Below are positions 26,566 through 35,464 of a DNA stretch of 64,000 nucleotides, in pieces. Position 1 is the stretch's first letter. Each line of letters begins with the position of its first letter. The notes under the pieces are model-generated. The model was not told the DNA's origin. It saw nothing but the letters and a program-made list of their open reading frames with translations, and searched no databases. The stretch spans positions 372,001-436,000 of the forward strand of contig NZ_CP038267.1 in assembly GCF_004564375.1 (NCBI RefSeq), read 5' to 3'. This DNA is from Nocardioides euryhalodurans (GTDB taxonomy: Bacteria > Actinomycetota > Actinomycetes > Propionibacteriales > Nocardioidaceae). The position numbers were made by a program, and so were the translations under genes.

Positions 26566-29553
26566 ATGAGCCCGGAGCCCGGGTCGGAGCGGGCAGCCCT
26601 TCCCCTGCAGGTCGGCGTGCTCGGCCCGCTGGTGCTCCGGGTCGACGGCCGGTCCGTGGAGGTCCCGGGGATGCGGCGCCGTGCGCTCCTGGCGCTGCTG
26701 GCCCTGGAGGCCGGTCACACCGTGGGCGTGGAGCAGCTCGTCGACCGCCTGTGGCCCGAGGACCAGCCCGAGAACGCCACCCAGGCGCTCTACAGCCACG
26801 TCTCCCGGCTGCGAGGCCATCTCGGGGCGTACGCCGACCGGCTCGGCCGGACCGCCGGCGGCTACCGCCTGGTCCTGGAGCCGGGCGAGCTGGACGCCGA
26901 CGCAGCGCGGCGGCTGGCCGCCAGGGTGACCCGGCCGGACACACCTGCTGCCGAGGTGGCGGCCCTGGCCCGCGAGGCGCTGGCGCTGTGGCGGGGACCC
27001 GCCCTGGGGGAGTTCGCGGCCCTGCCGTCGCTGGAACCCGCCTCGGTGCCCCTCGAGGAGCTGCGCCTGCGGCTGCACGACGACCTCGTCGACGCCGCGC
27101 TGCGGGTGGCTGAGCCCGGGGTGGCCGAGCTGGCGGCGCTCGCCGCCGCAGCCTCGCCGCTGCGCGAGCGCACCGCGCTGCTCCACGTCCGTGCCCTCGC
27201 CGCCGACGGGCGCACCCGGGAGGCGATGGCGGCAGCGCAGGCGTTCCGGAGGCGCCTGGCCGAGGAGACGGGGCTCGACCCCGGCCCGGCGCTCGACGAC
27301 CTCGAGCAGCAGGTGGCGAGCGGCGCCCTCGAACCTGCGGGCCCCGGCGGCGGACGGCGCCCGCGCGCGCACGTCCCCCGGCCCGACGGGCCGCTCCTGG
27401 GGCGCCGGGAGGACCGGGCCGAGGTGCTGCGCCTCCTCGGCGGGCACGCCGTGGTGACGGTGACCGGACCCGGTGGCGTCGGCAAGACCCGGCTCGCCCT
27501 CGACGTGGTGGCCGACCCGGAGGCCCTGCAGGACGGCAGCGAGGGGGTCGTGCTGGTCGACCTGGGCGCCGTCGACCGGGCGGACCGGGTGTGCGCCGCG
27601 GTCGCCTCCACCCTCGGACTGCGGACGCGCGGCGACGTTGCGGCCGGCGACGTGGCGGGGGCGCTCGTCGACCGCAGCCTGCTGCTGCTGCTCGACAACT
27701 GCGAGCACGTCGTCGACGCCTGCCGAGAGCTGGTGGTGACGCTGCGCCGTGCGGCGCCCGGGGTCCACGTCCTCGCCACGTCGCGCGTCACGCTCCACGT
27801 GCCCGGCGAGTACGTCGTCCGGTTGCAGCCGCTGCCGGTGCCACGCGACCCGACCGACCTGGCGTCACTGCAACGCCAGCCGGTCGTCCGCGCGTTCCTC
27901 GAGCACGCCCGGGCGCGGCGCCCCGACCTCGAGCTGCGGGAGGAGGACGTGCCCGACCTGCTGGAGGTCGTCCGCCGTCTCGACGGGCTGCCGCTCGGCA
28001 TCGAGCTGGCGGCGCGCCAGGTCGCCGTGATGCCGCTGCGGGCGGTGCGCGAGCGCCTGGACAGGGCGCTCGACCTCGCCACCGGTCCCCGCGGACCGGG
28101 GGACCGGAGGCAGCAGACCCTCCGGGCGACGATCGCGGCGTCCTACCGGCTCCTCGACGAGGAGGGGCGCGCCCTGCTGCGGGCGCTGGCCGTCTTCCCG
28201 GGTGGCGCCGACGTGGCCACGGTGGAGGCGCTGGTCGGGCACGAGGCCGGCGCCGGGGACCCGGTGGACGTCCTCCACGGCCTGGTGGACGCCTCGCTCG
28301 TGGTGGTGGACGCGGAGACCGGTCGCTACCGGCTGCTCTTCACGGTCCGCGCGTTCCTCCTCGACGAGCTGCGCGCCACGGACGCGCTGGCCGCGGCCGA
28401 GGAGCGCTTCCTGGACCGTTGCCTGGCCGTGGCCGAGGAGCTCGGTGCTGCGCTGCTGGGGCCCCGTGAGGCCGACGCCGACCGCCGGCTCCGTGCCGAG
28501 CTCGACAACCTGCGCGCAGCCCGTGACCTCGCCGCGACGCGCGGCCGCGACGACGTGCGGATCGGCATCACGGTCTGGCTCAACGACGTGACCATCTGGC
28601 GCGACCTGCGGGAGATGTGGGCCTGGGCGGTGGACCTGGCCGAGGACGCCTCGCTCGCCGGGCACCCGTCGCGCCCCGCCCTGCTCGGCTGCGCCGCCGA
28701 CGCCGCCCGGCTGGTGGGTGACCTCGACGGTGCCCTTCGCTGGGCGCGCGCGGCCCTCGACGCAGCCGGCCCCGACCCCGCACCCACCCTGGTGCTCCGG
28801 GCGTGGAGCGCCCAGGCGTCCGTGGCGCACTTCCGCGGCGACTTCGTCCGGGCCCGGGACCGCTGGCTCCGCGCCGGGGAGGTCGAGACCGCCGAGGCGG
28901 GCGGCTTCCTCGCCTCGGCCGCGCTCGCCTCCGCCTACGCCGGCGACATCCCCCGCGCCCGGGCGATCCTGGACCGCGCTCACGACGCCAACGCGCGGGG
29001 CGGGAGCGTCTCCATGGCCGCATTCGCGGCGTACGTCGAGGGGGAGCTGCGAGCGGCCGCCGACCCCGCCGCCGCCGTCCCCCACTACCTGGAGGCGATC
29101 GAGGGTGGCGCCCGCGTCGGCGCGACGTTCGTGGAGGGCGTCGCCCGGGTCGCCCTTGCCTCGGCGCGGACCCGCACCGGCGACGTGGCCGGCGCGGCGG
29201 ACGGCTTCGCCTACCTCCTCGACGCCTGGCGCCGGACCGGCCAGGAGACGCAGCTGTGGACGACGGCCCGCAACGCGGCCGGGCTGCTCGCGGCGGCGGG
29301 CAGGAGCGAGGCTGCCGCGCGGCTGCTGATCTGCGCGGACGCCGCCCCCGGTGCCGCGACGGTGGGCCACGAGATCGCCCGGCACAGCGGGAGGGTGTAC
29401 GTGCCGGTCACCGACGTCGTGGACGGCGCCACGCTGGAGCGGTTGCGGGAGGAGACCTGGCGGGTGGGGCCGGGCGAGGTGCTGGACCGGGCGACCGCCG
29501 AGCTCCGCGACGTCGCGGCCGGGGCTCAGGGTGCGGTGGCGCTGCCGAGGTAG
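26566..29553 (+). CDS. BTAD / NB-ARC-like / TPR transcriptional regulator
   Basis: The 995-residue protein is a large AfsR/SARP-type regulator. Order: an OmpR-like winged helix (about 15-100, GVLGPLVLRVDGRSV and NATQALYSHVSRLR), bacterial transcriptional activation domain (about 105-260), a STAND ATPase (about 275-600) with P-loop GPGGVGKTR and the Walker B region LLLLLDNCEH, then TPR-like helical repeats (about 650-980). These proteins couple nucleotide and ligand binding to activation of secondary-metabolism genes. ATG 26566 is the start; a CACAGT box ends 6 nt upstream. Its end overlaps the convergent methyltransferase by 28 bp. Targets may be the flanking PIG-L deacetylase and methyltransferases, but this is inferred. 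Confidence 0.92.
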   Translation: MSPEPGSERAALPLQVGVLGPLVLRVDGRSVEVPGMRRRALLALLALEAGHTVGVEQLVDRLWPEDQPENATQALYSHVSRLRGHLGAYADRLGRTAGGYRLVLEPGELDADAARRLAARVTRPDTPAAEVAALAREALALWRGPALGEFAALPSLEPASVPLEELRLRLHDDLVDAALRVAEPGVAELAALAAAASPLRERTALLHVRALAADGRTREAMAAAQAFRRRLAEETGLDPGPALDDLEQQVASGALEPAGPGGGRRPRAHVPRPDGPLLGRREDRAEVLRLLGGHAVVTVTGPGGVGKTRLALDVVADPEALQDGSEGVVLVDLGAVDRADRVCAAVASTLGLRTRGDVAAGDVAGALVDRSLLLLLDNCEHVVDACRELVVTLRRAAPGVHVLATSRVTLHVPGEYVVRLQPLPVPRDPTDLASLQRQPVVRAFLEHARARRPDLELREEDVPDLLEVVRRLDGLPLGIELAARQVAVMPLRAVRERLDRALDLATGPRGPGDRRQQTLRATIAASYRLLDEEGRALLRALAVFPGGADVATVEALVGHEAGAGDPVDVLHGLVDASLVVVDAETGRYRLLFTVRAFLLDELRATDALAAAEERFLDRCLAVAEELGAALLGPREADADRRLRAELDNLRAARDLAATRGRDDVRIGITVWLNDVTIWRDLREMWAWAVDLAEDASLAGHPSRPALLGCAADAARLVGDLDGALRWARAALDAAGPDPAPTLVLRAWSAQASVAHFRGDFVRARDRWLRAGEVETAEAGGFLASAALASAYAGDIPRARAILDRAHDANARGGSVSMAAFAAYVEGELRAAADPAAAVPHYLEAIEGGARVGATFVEGVARVALASARTRTGDVAGAADGFAYLLDAWRRTGQETQLWTTARNAAGLLAAAGRSEAAARLLICADAAPGAATVGHEIARHSGRVYVPVTDVVDGATLERLREETWRVGPGEVLDRATAELRDVAAGAQGAVALPR

Positions 29554-30149
29554 GCATAGGTCCAGGGCCGGTTGAGCCGGGGGCCGCCGAGGTAGTCGGC
29601 GCGTGCCACCGTCGGCTCCAGCCCGGCCGCGCGGACCAGGGCGGGCACGTCCCGGGTGAGGTGGCACCCGCCCGCGATCCGACGCTGCAGGGGCTCCAAC
29701 CGGCGCTGCCACCGCACCACCCCGGGGTCGGGGGCCAGCCCGTGCTCGAGGAAGCACAGGACGCCGCCAGGGCGCAGCACCCGACGTACCTCCGCCAGGG
29801 CGCGGGCGACGTCCGGGATCGTGCACAGGGTGAAGGTCGACACCACCGTGTCGTACGACGCGTCGGGCTCGTCGAGGTGCTGCCCGTCCAGCCCCCGCCG
29901 CTCGACCGGGAGCGGCGAGCGCTCGCGGCGCGGGGCCGAGAGCCGCCACCCGACGTCCGAGGGCTCGACGGCCGCGACCGAGGTCACCGCGGCGGGGTAC
30001 CACCGCAGGTTCAGCCCGCCGCCGAAGCCCAGCTCGAGCACCCGGCCACGCGCGGGGGCGCAGACCTCGCCCCGCAACCGCCCGATCTCCTCGTTGCGCA
30101 GCGACGCGTCCGCCATGCGGGGGACGACGTGGTCGGACCAGGCACCCAT
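29526..30149 (-). CDS. class I SAM-dependent methyltransferase
   Basis: The 207-residue protein has a compact UbiE-like methyltransferase fold: SAM loop VLELGFGGGLNLRWYP, acidic VAAVEPSD, and the motif VLRPGGVLCFLEHG. Length suits the small phospholipid or thiopurine-type methyltransferase group, but the acceptor is unknown. A TAGGCT box (30162-30157) ends 7 nt before its ATG. It overlaps the regulator gene tail to tail by 28 bp. Confidence 0.9.
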   Translation of the reverse strand: MGAWSDHVVPRMADASLRNEEIGRLRGEVCAPARGRVLELGFGGGLNLRWYPAAVTSVAAVEPSDVGWRLSAPRRERSPLPVERRGLDGQHLDEPDASYDTVVSTFTLCTIPDVARALAEVRRVLRPGGVLCFLEHGLAPDPGVVRWQRRLEPLQRRIAGGCHLTRDVPALVRAAGLEPTVARADYLGGPRLNRPWTYAYLGSATAP

Positions 30150-30156
30150 GGGGGTG

Positions 30157-30187
30157 AGCCTACGAGCCGCAGGTCGCCCGCTAGGGT
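30157..30187. promoter_or_regulatory. divergent -10 boxes (methyltransferase / membrane peptide)
   Basis: TAGGCT on the minus strand (30162-30157) is 7 nt before the methyltransferase ATG. TAGGGT on the plus strand (30182-30187) is 6 nt before the ATG of the 24-residue peptide at 30194. Confidence 0.55.
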
Positions 30188-30193
30188 CCGAGC

Positions 30194-30268
30194 ATGAAGT
30201 GGATCCTCATCATCGCCGTCGTCCTGGTCATCGCCTTCTTCGTCGTTCCCAAGCTGCGCAAGCGCTGA
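30194..30268 (+). CDS. 24-residue membrane peptide
   Basis: A 25-codon frame encodes MKWILII, a continuous hydrophobic helix of about 17 residues, and the basic C-terminus PKLRKR. Support for a real gene is its own TAGGGT -10 box 6 nt upstream, the same spacing as other leaderless genes here, and its resemblance to the peptide at 24416. It is 43 bp before dop, which has a separate -10 box. The function is unknown; it may be a regulator or stabiliser of a membrane complex. Confidence 0.55.
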   Translation: MKWILIIAVVLVIAFFVVPKLRKR

Positions 30269-30298
30269 TCACGCGGGCTCCGATCGCCACCGTGGCCG

Positions 30299-30304
30299 TA
30301 GGCT
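30299..30304 (+). promoter_or_regulatory. dop -10 box
   Basis: TAGGCT ends 7 nt before the dop ATG at 30312 and there is no Shine-Dalgarno sequence, so the mRNA should begin at the start codon. Confidence 0.55.
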
Positions 30305-30311
30305 CGTCCGT

Positions 30312-31820
30312 ATGAGTGTCCGCCGCGTGATGGGCACCGAGGTCGAGTACGGCATCTCGGTGCAGGGACAGCCGCTGGCCAACCCGATGGTCGCGTCGTC
30401 CCAGGTCGTCAACGCCTACGCGTCGGCGACGGTGAAGGCGCGTCGCGCCCGCTGGGACTTCGAGGAGGAGTCGCCGCTGCGCGACGCCCGCGGCTTCGAC
30501 ATGTCGCGCCAGGTCGCCGACCCGACGCAGCTCACCGACGAGGACCTCGGCCTGGCCAACGTCATCCTCACCAACGGGGCACGTCTCTACGTCGACCACG
30601 CGCACCCGGAGTACTCCACCCCGGAGGTCACCACGCCGCTCGACGTGGTCCGGTGGGACAAGGCGGGGGAGCAGGTGATGCTCGACGCCTCGCGCCGGGC
30701 CGGCCAGCTGCCCGGCGGCGCGCCCATCAACCTCTACAAGAACAACACCGACAACAAGGGCGCCTCCTACGGCGCCCACGAGAACTACCTGATGCGCCGC
30801 AGCACCCCCTTCGGGGAGATCGTGCGCCACCTGACGCCCTTCTTCGTCTCCCGGCAGGTGTTCACCGGCGCGGGCCGGGTCGGCATCGGCCAGGACGGGC
30901 GGGAGCACGGCTTCCAGATCAGCCAGCGCGCCGACTTCTTCGAGGTCGAGGTCGGGCTCGAGACGACCCTCAAGCGGCCGATCATCAACACCCGCGACGA
31001 GCCGCACGCCGACCCCGAGCGCTACCGGCGGCTGCACGTCATCCTCGGTGACGCGAACCTCGCCGAGATCTCGACGTACCTCAAGGTCGGGACGACCGCC
31101 CTGGTGCTCGCGATGATCGAGGACCGGTTCATCTCCCGCGACCTGACCGTCGACGGCTCGGTCGCCGCGCTGCGCGCGGTGTCGCACGACCCGACCCTGC
31201 GCACGACCGTCCCCCTCACCGACGGCCGCCACCTGACCGCCGTCCAGCTCCAGCTGGAGTACTACGACCTCGCCCGCAAGTACGTCGAGGACCGGCTGGG
31301 CTCGGACGCCGACCCGCAGACCGTCGACGTGCTCGCTCGCTGGGAGTCGGTGCTCGAGCGGCTCGAGCGGGACCCGATGGAGTGCGCCACCGAGCTCGAC
31401 TGGGTCGCCAAGCTGCGGCTGCTGGAGCACTACCGCGACCGCGACGGGCTCGGCTGGGACGACGCCAAGCTCCAGCTCATCGACGTCCAGTACTCCGACA
31501 TCCGCCCCGAGAAGGGGCTCTACCACAAGCTCGTCGGCATGGGCCGGATCGAGCGGCTCCTCGACGACGTCTCGGTCGAGGCGGCCATGCACGACCCGCC
31601 GGAGGACACCCGGGCGTGGTTCCGCGGCCGGTGCCTGGAGAAGTACGCCGACTCGGTGGCCGCCGCCTCCTGGGACTCGGTGATCTTCGACCTCCCCGGC
31701 CGCGAGTCGCTGCAGCGGGTGCCCACGATCGACCCGCTCCGCGGGACCCGTGCCAGCGTGGGCGAGCTGATCGACCGGTGCGACACCGCCGAGGCATTGG
31801 TCAGCGCGCTCACCCGGTGA
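30312..31820 (+). CDS. dop: depupylase/deamidase of Pup
   Basis: The 502-residue protein is Dop, a carboxylate-amine ligase-fold enzyme that hydrolyses the isopeptide bond between Pup and substrates and, where Pup ends in Gln, deamidates it. The N-terminus [11 protein letters not shown] holds the Mg/ATP ligand Glu10, and Asp95 in [10 protein letters not shown] is the catalytic aspartate. The longer insert around residues 20-75 compared with PafA is the Dop-specific loop. Because the Pup next door ends in Glu, only depupylase activity should be needed. It precedes pup by 17 bp, but pup has its own -10 box. Confidence 0.97.
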   Translation: MSVRRVMGTEVEYGISVQGQPLANPMVASSQVVNAYASATVKARRARWDFEEESPLRDARGFDMSRQVADPTQLTDEDLGLANVILTNGARLYVDHAHPEYSTPEVTTPLDVVRWDKAGEQVMLDASRRAGQLPGGAPINLYKNNTDNKGASYGAHENYLMRRSTPFGEIVRHLTPFFVSRQVFTGAGRVGIGQDGREHGFQISQRADFFEVEVGLETTLKRPIINTRDEPHADPERYRRLHVILGDANLAEISTYLKVGTTALVLAMIEDRFISRDLTVDGSVAALRAVSHDPTLRTTVPLTDGRHLTAVQLQLEYYDLARKYVEDRLGSDADPQTVDVLARWESVLERLERDPMECATELDWVAKLRLLEHYRDRDGLGWDDAKLQLIDVQYSDIRPEKGLYHKLVGMGRIERLLDDVSVEAAMHDPPEDTRAWFRGRCLEKYADSVAAASWDSVIFDLPGRESLQRVPTIDPLRGTRASVGELIDRCDTAEALVSALTR

Positions 31821-31825
31821 GTGGA

Positions 31826-31831
31826 TAGGGT
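31826..31831 (+). promoter_or_regulatory. pup -10 box
   Basis: TAGGGT lies between the dop stop and the pup ATG (31838) and ends 6 nt before it. A leaderless pup-prcB-prcA transcript separate from dop is predicted. Confidence 0.55.
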
Positions 31832-31837
31832 CGAGGC

Positions 31838-32035
31838 ATGGCACAGGAGCAGAAGCAGCCCCGCAAGGCTTCCGAGAGCGAGGAGGCTGCCGAGGTCGCC
31901 ACCGAGAGCGACGTGGCCGAGCGCAAGGAGGCGCTCGACGACGACGTCGACGCGATCCTCGACGAGATCGACGACGTGCTCGAGAGCAACGCCGAGGACT
32001 TCGTGAAGTCGTTCATCCAGAAGGGCGGAGAGTGA
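31838..32035 (+). CDS. pup: prokaryotic ubiquitin-like protein Pup
   Basis: The 65-residue, acidic, mostly disordered tag is linked through its C-terminus to lysines of proteins destined for the proteasome. The C-terminal half ([21 protein letters not shown]) is the Mpa coiled-coil-binding segment, followed by [11 protein letters not shown]. The last residue is encoded as Glu (GGE), so PafA can use it directly without Dop deamidation. Its stop overlaps the prcB start (GTGA). Confidence 0.98.
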   Translation: MAQEQKQPRKASESEEAAEVATESDVAERKEALDDDVDAILDEIDDVLESNAEDFVKSFIQKGGE

Positions 32036-32877
32036 ACCCGGAGCCCCGCCTGCCCGCCGCGTTCCTGCAGTCGGGCAGCTCGTCCTTCGCGGACTTCCTG
32101 TCCGACGCCGCCCCCGACCTGCTCCCGTCGCGTCGGACGCTGCCGCAGGGCCACGCCGCCGAGCTGGCCCCGCACGCGACCACGATCGTCGCCGCGACGT
32201 ACCCCGGTGGTGTCGTGATGGCGGGTGACCGCCGCGCGACGATGGGCAACGTCATCGCGCAGCGCGACATCGAGAAGGTCTTCCCCGCCGACGAGTACTC
32301 CGCCGTGGGCATCGCCGGCACCGCCGGCCTCGCGGTCGAGCTGGTGCGGCTGTTCCAGACCGAGCTCGAGCACTACGAGAAGATCGAGGGCACGACGCTG
32401 TCGATGGACGGCAAGGCCAACCGGCTGGCCGCCCTGATCCGTGCCAACCTCGGGCTCGCGATGCAGGGGCTGGCCGTGGTGCCGCTGTTCGCCGGCTACG
32501 ACCTGACCGCCGACCAGGGCCGGATCTTCAGCTACGACGTGACCGGCGGCCGCTACGAGGAGACCGCCTTCCACGCCGTGGGCTCCGGCTCGCTTTTCGC
32601 GCGGGGGTCGCTGAAGAAGCTCTACCGCGACGACCTCGACGAGACCGACGCGGTCACCGTCGTCGTGCAGGCGCTCTACGACGCCGCCGACGACGACTCC
32701 GCCACCGGCGGGCCCGACCTCACCCGCCGGATCTTCCCGGTGGTCCAGCTGATCACCGCCGACGGGGGCCGCCGGATGCCCGACGACGACGTCGCGGACA
32801 TCGCCGACCGGATGATCGCCGGCCGCATGACGAGACCTGACGGCCCGGCCGCACCGCTGAACGGTGGTGGTCGCTGA
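32032..32877 (+). CDS. prcB: proteasome beta subunit (pro-form)
   Basis: The 281-residue precursor of the catalytic 20S beta subunit has a 49-residue propeptide, then the nucleophile Thr50 in [13 protein letters not shown], with Lys and Asp of the active site in the VMAGDRRAT region and beyond. The residue before Thr50 is Ala (CAC GCG ACC at the DNA level), where Gly is usual in many beta subunits. It overlaps both pup and prcA, so the three are translationally coupled. Seven copies form each inner ring. Confidence 0.97.
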   Translation: MNPEPRLPAAFLQSGSSSFADFLSDAAPDLLPSRRTLPQGHAAELAPHATTIVAATYPGGVVMAGDRRATMGNVIAQRDIEKVFPADEYSAVGIAGTAGLAVELVRLFQTELEHYEKIEGTTLSMDGKANRLAALIRANLGLAMQGLAVVPLFAGYDLTADQGRIFSYDVTGGRYEETAFHAVGSGSLFARGSLKKLYRDDLDETDAVTVVVQALYDAADDDSATGGPDLTRRIFPVVQLITADGGRRMPDDDVADIADRMIAGRMTRPDGPAAPLNGGGR

Positions 32878-33779
32878 TGAGCATGCCGTTCTACGTCTCG
32901 CCCGAGCAGCTGATGAAGGACCGGGCCGACTTCGCCCGCAAGGGCATCGCCCGCGGCCGCTCGGTCGTCGTCGTCCAGTACGCCGACGGCGTGCTGTTCG
33001 CGTCCGAGAACCCCTCGCAGGCGCTCCACAAGATCTCGGAGATCTACGACCGGATCGCCTTCGCGGCGGTCGGTCGCTACAACGAGTTCGAGAACCTCCG
33101 GATCGCCGGCGTGCGGCTGGCCGACATGCGCGGCTACGCCTACGACCGGCGCGACGTGACCGGTCGCGGCCTCGCCAACGCCTACGCCCAGACCCTCGGG
33201 ACCATCTTCTCCAGCGGCGGCGAGAAGCCGTACGAGGTGGAGCTCTTCGTCGCCGAGGTGGGCGACGAGGCGGCCGACGACCAGATCTACCGGCTCACCT
33301 ACGACGGCCAGGTCGCCGACGCCCACGGATTCGCCGTCATGGGCGGCGCGGTCGACACGGTCGTGGAGTTCCTGACCTCCCGCTACGAGGAGGGGCTCGA
33401 CCTCGACGCCGCGCTGCGGCTCGCCGTGGCCGCCCTCGGTCACTCCGACACCTCCGACCGGGTGATCCCCGAGTCCGCGCTCGAGGTCGCCGTGCTCGAC
33501 CGGACCCGGGTGCAGCCCCGCAAGTTCCGGCGCTTCCGCCCCGACGAGCTCGGCCGACGGCTGGGGGAGCGTGGCCCGGCCTCGCCCGACGAGCCCCACC
33601 CCGAGGACGCGCAGCCGCCCGCGATGGCGTCGCCGGCGGCCATCGACGACCCGGCCGACCCGACCGACCAGACCAGCGGGGCGACCCCGCCGCTCGAGGA
33701 CCCGCGGACCGGCGAGCCGCCCGTGGCGCCGCCGGTGGCACCCCCGTCGCAGCCGGGGCAGGACGACCCTCAGCGATAG
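32877..33779 (+). CDS. prcA: proteasome alpha subunit
   Basis: The 300-residue protein forms the outer ring of the 20S core and gates it. The N-terminus [23 protein letters not shown] split over the gate and H0 helix is typical; the core (about 10-235) has the alpha-subunit fold without a catalytic Thr. After about residue 240 there is a 60-residue acidic, Pro-rich tail ending PGQDDPQR, longer than in Mycobacterium and probably disordered. ATG 32877 overlaps the prcB stop; an ATG 6 nt later is an alternative. Confidence 0.97.
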   Translation: MSMPFYVSPEQLMKDRADFARKGIARGRSVVVVQYADGVLFASENPSQALHKISEIYDRIAFAAVGRYNEFENLRIAGVRLADMRGYAYDRRDVTGRGLANAYAQTLGTIFSSGGEKPYEVELFVAEVGDEAADDQIYRLTYDGQVADAHGFAVMGGAVDTVVEFLTSRYEEGLDLDAALRLAVAALGHSDTSDRVIPESALEVAVLDRTRVQPRKFRRFRPDELGRRLGERGPASPDEPHPEDAQPPAMASPAAIDDPADPTDQTSGATPPLEDPRTGEPPVAPPVAPPSQPGQDDPQR

Positions 33780-33787
33780 TGGTCTAG

Positions 33788-33818
33788 ACCAGCCGGTGGA
33801 TTACACCGAATGGCTGGT
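33788..33818 (+). terminator. hairpin after prcA
   Basis: ACCAGCC (33788-33794) and GGCTGGT (33812-33818) form a 7-bp stem. The loop contains a second short stem, GGTG with CACC. It starts 9 bp after the prcA stop, immediately after a perfect GGTCTAGACC palindrome, and is a plausible terminator for the proteasome operon. Confidence 0.45.
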
Positions 33819-33824
33819 TGTGCC

Positions 33825-33860
33825 ACCCCCTGAGCGCGGCTTCACTGGCGCTCGGGGGGT
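33825..33860 (+). promoter_or_regulatory. hairpin over the tyrosinase ribosome-binding site
   Basis: ACCCCCTGAGCGC (33825-33837) pairs with GCGCTCGGGGGGT (33848-33860) over 13 positions, with one G-T wobble and a 10-nt loop. The right arm contains the only G-rich sequence that could act as Shine-Dalgarno for the tyrosinase ATG at 33869. It may be a terminator or a translational switch. Confidence 0.45.
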
Positions 33861-33868
33861 AACAACAC

Positions 33869-34867
33869 ATGGCCGTTGACACGTCGTCACTGCCGGGGGT
33901 GGGGAGGCGCGGCTTCATCGCAGGAGCCGCAGTCGTCACTGCAGACCTGGCCATCACCACCGAGAGCGCTCGCGCGGTCTCCAGTGCCACGCTGGCGGGC
34001 GAGTTCGTCCGCCGCGACGTGTGGACGCTCGGGACCCCGTGGAACGCCTACACCGAGGCCTACGCCAGGGCCGTCGCGCTGATGCAGAGCCGCGAACCGG
34101 ACGACCCGACGAGCTGGTACTTCCAGGCCGCGATCCACGGGACGTTCGTCCGGCCGGCGCACCCGAGCTGGAACCAGTGCCAGCACCAGAGCTGGCACTT
34201 CTTGCCGTGGCACCGGATGTTCGTCTACTTCATGGAACGGATCGTCCGGGCGGCCATCGCCGAGGTCGGCGGTCCGGACGACTGGGCGATGCCGTACTGG
34301 AACTACGCGACGCCGTTCCCGGGCAGCACGCTGCCGATGGCGTTCCGCGTGCCGACCTTGCCCGACGGGTCGCCCAACGCGCTCTACCTCCCCACGCGGC
34401 GCAGCACCGCGATCATGGAGGGCTTCGAGCTCAGCACCCGGGTCACCGACGCGGCCAAGGCGATGAACCGGATCCCGTTCGCGGCGTCGGCCGACCGCGC
34501 CAAGACGTCCTTCGGCGGCGGCATCCTCCCGCCGGCGCAGTTCGCCGGGGCCCTCGGCATGCTCGAGACCCAGCCGCACAACGGCGTCCACACCCAGGTC
34601 GGGAGCAAGTCCCGGGCCAGCTGCACCGGTGGCTTCATGAGCGCTGTCCCTTGTGCGGCCAACGACCCGATCTTCTTCCTCCACCACGCCAACATCGACC
34701 GGCTGTGGAACGTCTGGCTCGGCATGGGCGGCGGTCGCGCCAACCCCACCGACGCGGCGTGGCGCAACCAGACGTTCACGCTCTACGACGAGACCGGCCA
34801 GGCGGTCACCCTGGCGAACTCGCAAGTCGTCGACGCTGCCGGCCAGCTCGGCTACGTGTACGCATGA
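33869..34867 (+). CDS. Tat-exported tyrosinase family copper oxidase
   Basis: The 332-residue protein is a type-3 copper protein (tyrosinase/polyphenol oxidase family) that would oxidise phenols to quinones. A twin-arginine signal is present at residues 13-40 (GRRGFIAGAAVV, then ARA). CuA ligands are His90, His106 and His115, with spacing 16 and 9 as in known tyrosinases, in CQHQSWHFLPWHRMF; Cys104 is positioned to form a Cys-His thioether with His106. CuB ligands are His237, His241 (PHNGVH) and the FFLHHANIDRLW His near 273. It heads a run with a polyphenol-oxidase-like accessory protein, DUF2182 and a sulfotransferase. Confidence 0.93.
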   Translation: MAVDTSSLPGVGRRGFIAGAAVVTADLAITTESARAVSSATLAGEFVRRDVWTLGTPWNAYTEAYARAVALMQSREPDDPTSWYFQAAIHGTFVRPAHPSWNQCQHQSWHFLPWHRMFVYFMERIVRAAIAEVGGPDDWAMPYWNYATPFPGSTLPMAFRVPTLPDGSPNALYLPTRRSTAIMEGFELSTRVTDAAKAMNRIPFAASADRAKTSFGGGILPPAQFAGALGMLETQPHNGVHTQVGSKSRASCTGGFMSAVPCAANDPIFFLHHANIDRLWNVWLGMGGGRANPTDAAWRNQTFTLYDETGQAVTLANSQVVDAAGQLGYVYA

Positions 34868-34894
34868 GCGCCCGGGAAGACAGGAGCTGACGAC

Positions 34895-35464
34895 ATGGCT
34901 GCACAGGATCGGCGTCCCCCGGAGATGGTGGCCGCCAGCCGGCGACCCGTCCGCCTGGCAGGAAGCCGCGCATCGGTGTCCGCGCAGGTCGACCGGGGTG
35001 CCGTCAGCACGCTGGAGGCAGCTGCTGCCCCTTCGGCGCGTGGCGTGGTACGACGCGGTCGCCGCGCGTACCTCAACGTCGAGGACATCCGGGCGCTGAG
35101 CAACCCGGGTGTCGTCTACGGGGTCTACCTCAACCTGCCGAAGCGCGTCACGGAGCGGGTCCGCGACTTCCACCACGTCGGCAACCTGACCGCGTTCGGC
35201 ATCGAGAACATGAACAGCCTCGACTCCCGGCACGACCACGTCCCGGGGATGCGCCACACCTTCGACGTCACCCGCAAGCTGCGCGTGCTGCGCCGGGCAG
35301 GTCGCATCCGCAAGGGGGAGGCGATCGAGGTGACCTTCCTGCCCGAGCTGCCGACCCCGCCGCCGGGCTACACCGGCAACGTGGACAAGGTGCTCGGCGA
35401 GCTCCTCGACGGGGCTCGGGAGGCGCCCATGACCGTCGGCCGTGTCAGCGTCTTCGTGGACTGA
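34895..35464 (+). CDS. tyrosinase-associated beta-sandwich protein
   Basis: The 189-residue protein is not a known named family to me. Its core (about 55-150) has the pattern YGVYLNLP, then VGNLTAFGIENM, then HTFDVTRKL and IEVTFLPE, which resembles the C-terminal domain of polyphenol oxidases that covers the copper site (the KFDV-type domain). It has no signal peptide of its own, and the first 50 residues are Ala/Arg-rich. It lies 27 bp after the tyrosinase, so it may bind it, act as chaperone or shield, and be exported with it through Tat. The homology is from pattern only. Confidence 0.6.
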   Translation: MAAQDRRPPEMVAASRRPVRLAGSRASVSAQVDRGAVSTLEAAAAPSARGVVRRGRRAYLNVEDIRALSNPGVVYGVYLNLPKRVTERVRDFHHVGNLTAFGIENMNSLDSRHDHVPGMRHTFDVTRKLRVLRRAGRIRKGEAIEVTFLPELPTPPPGYTGNVDKVLGELLDGAREAPMTVGRVSVFVD

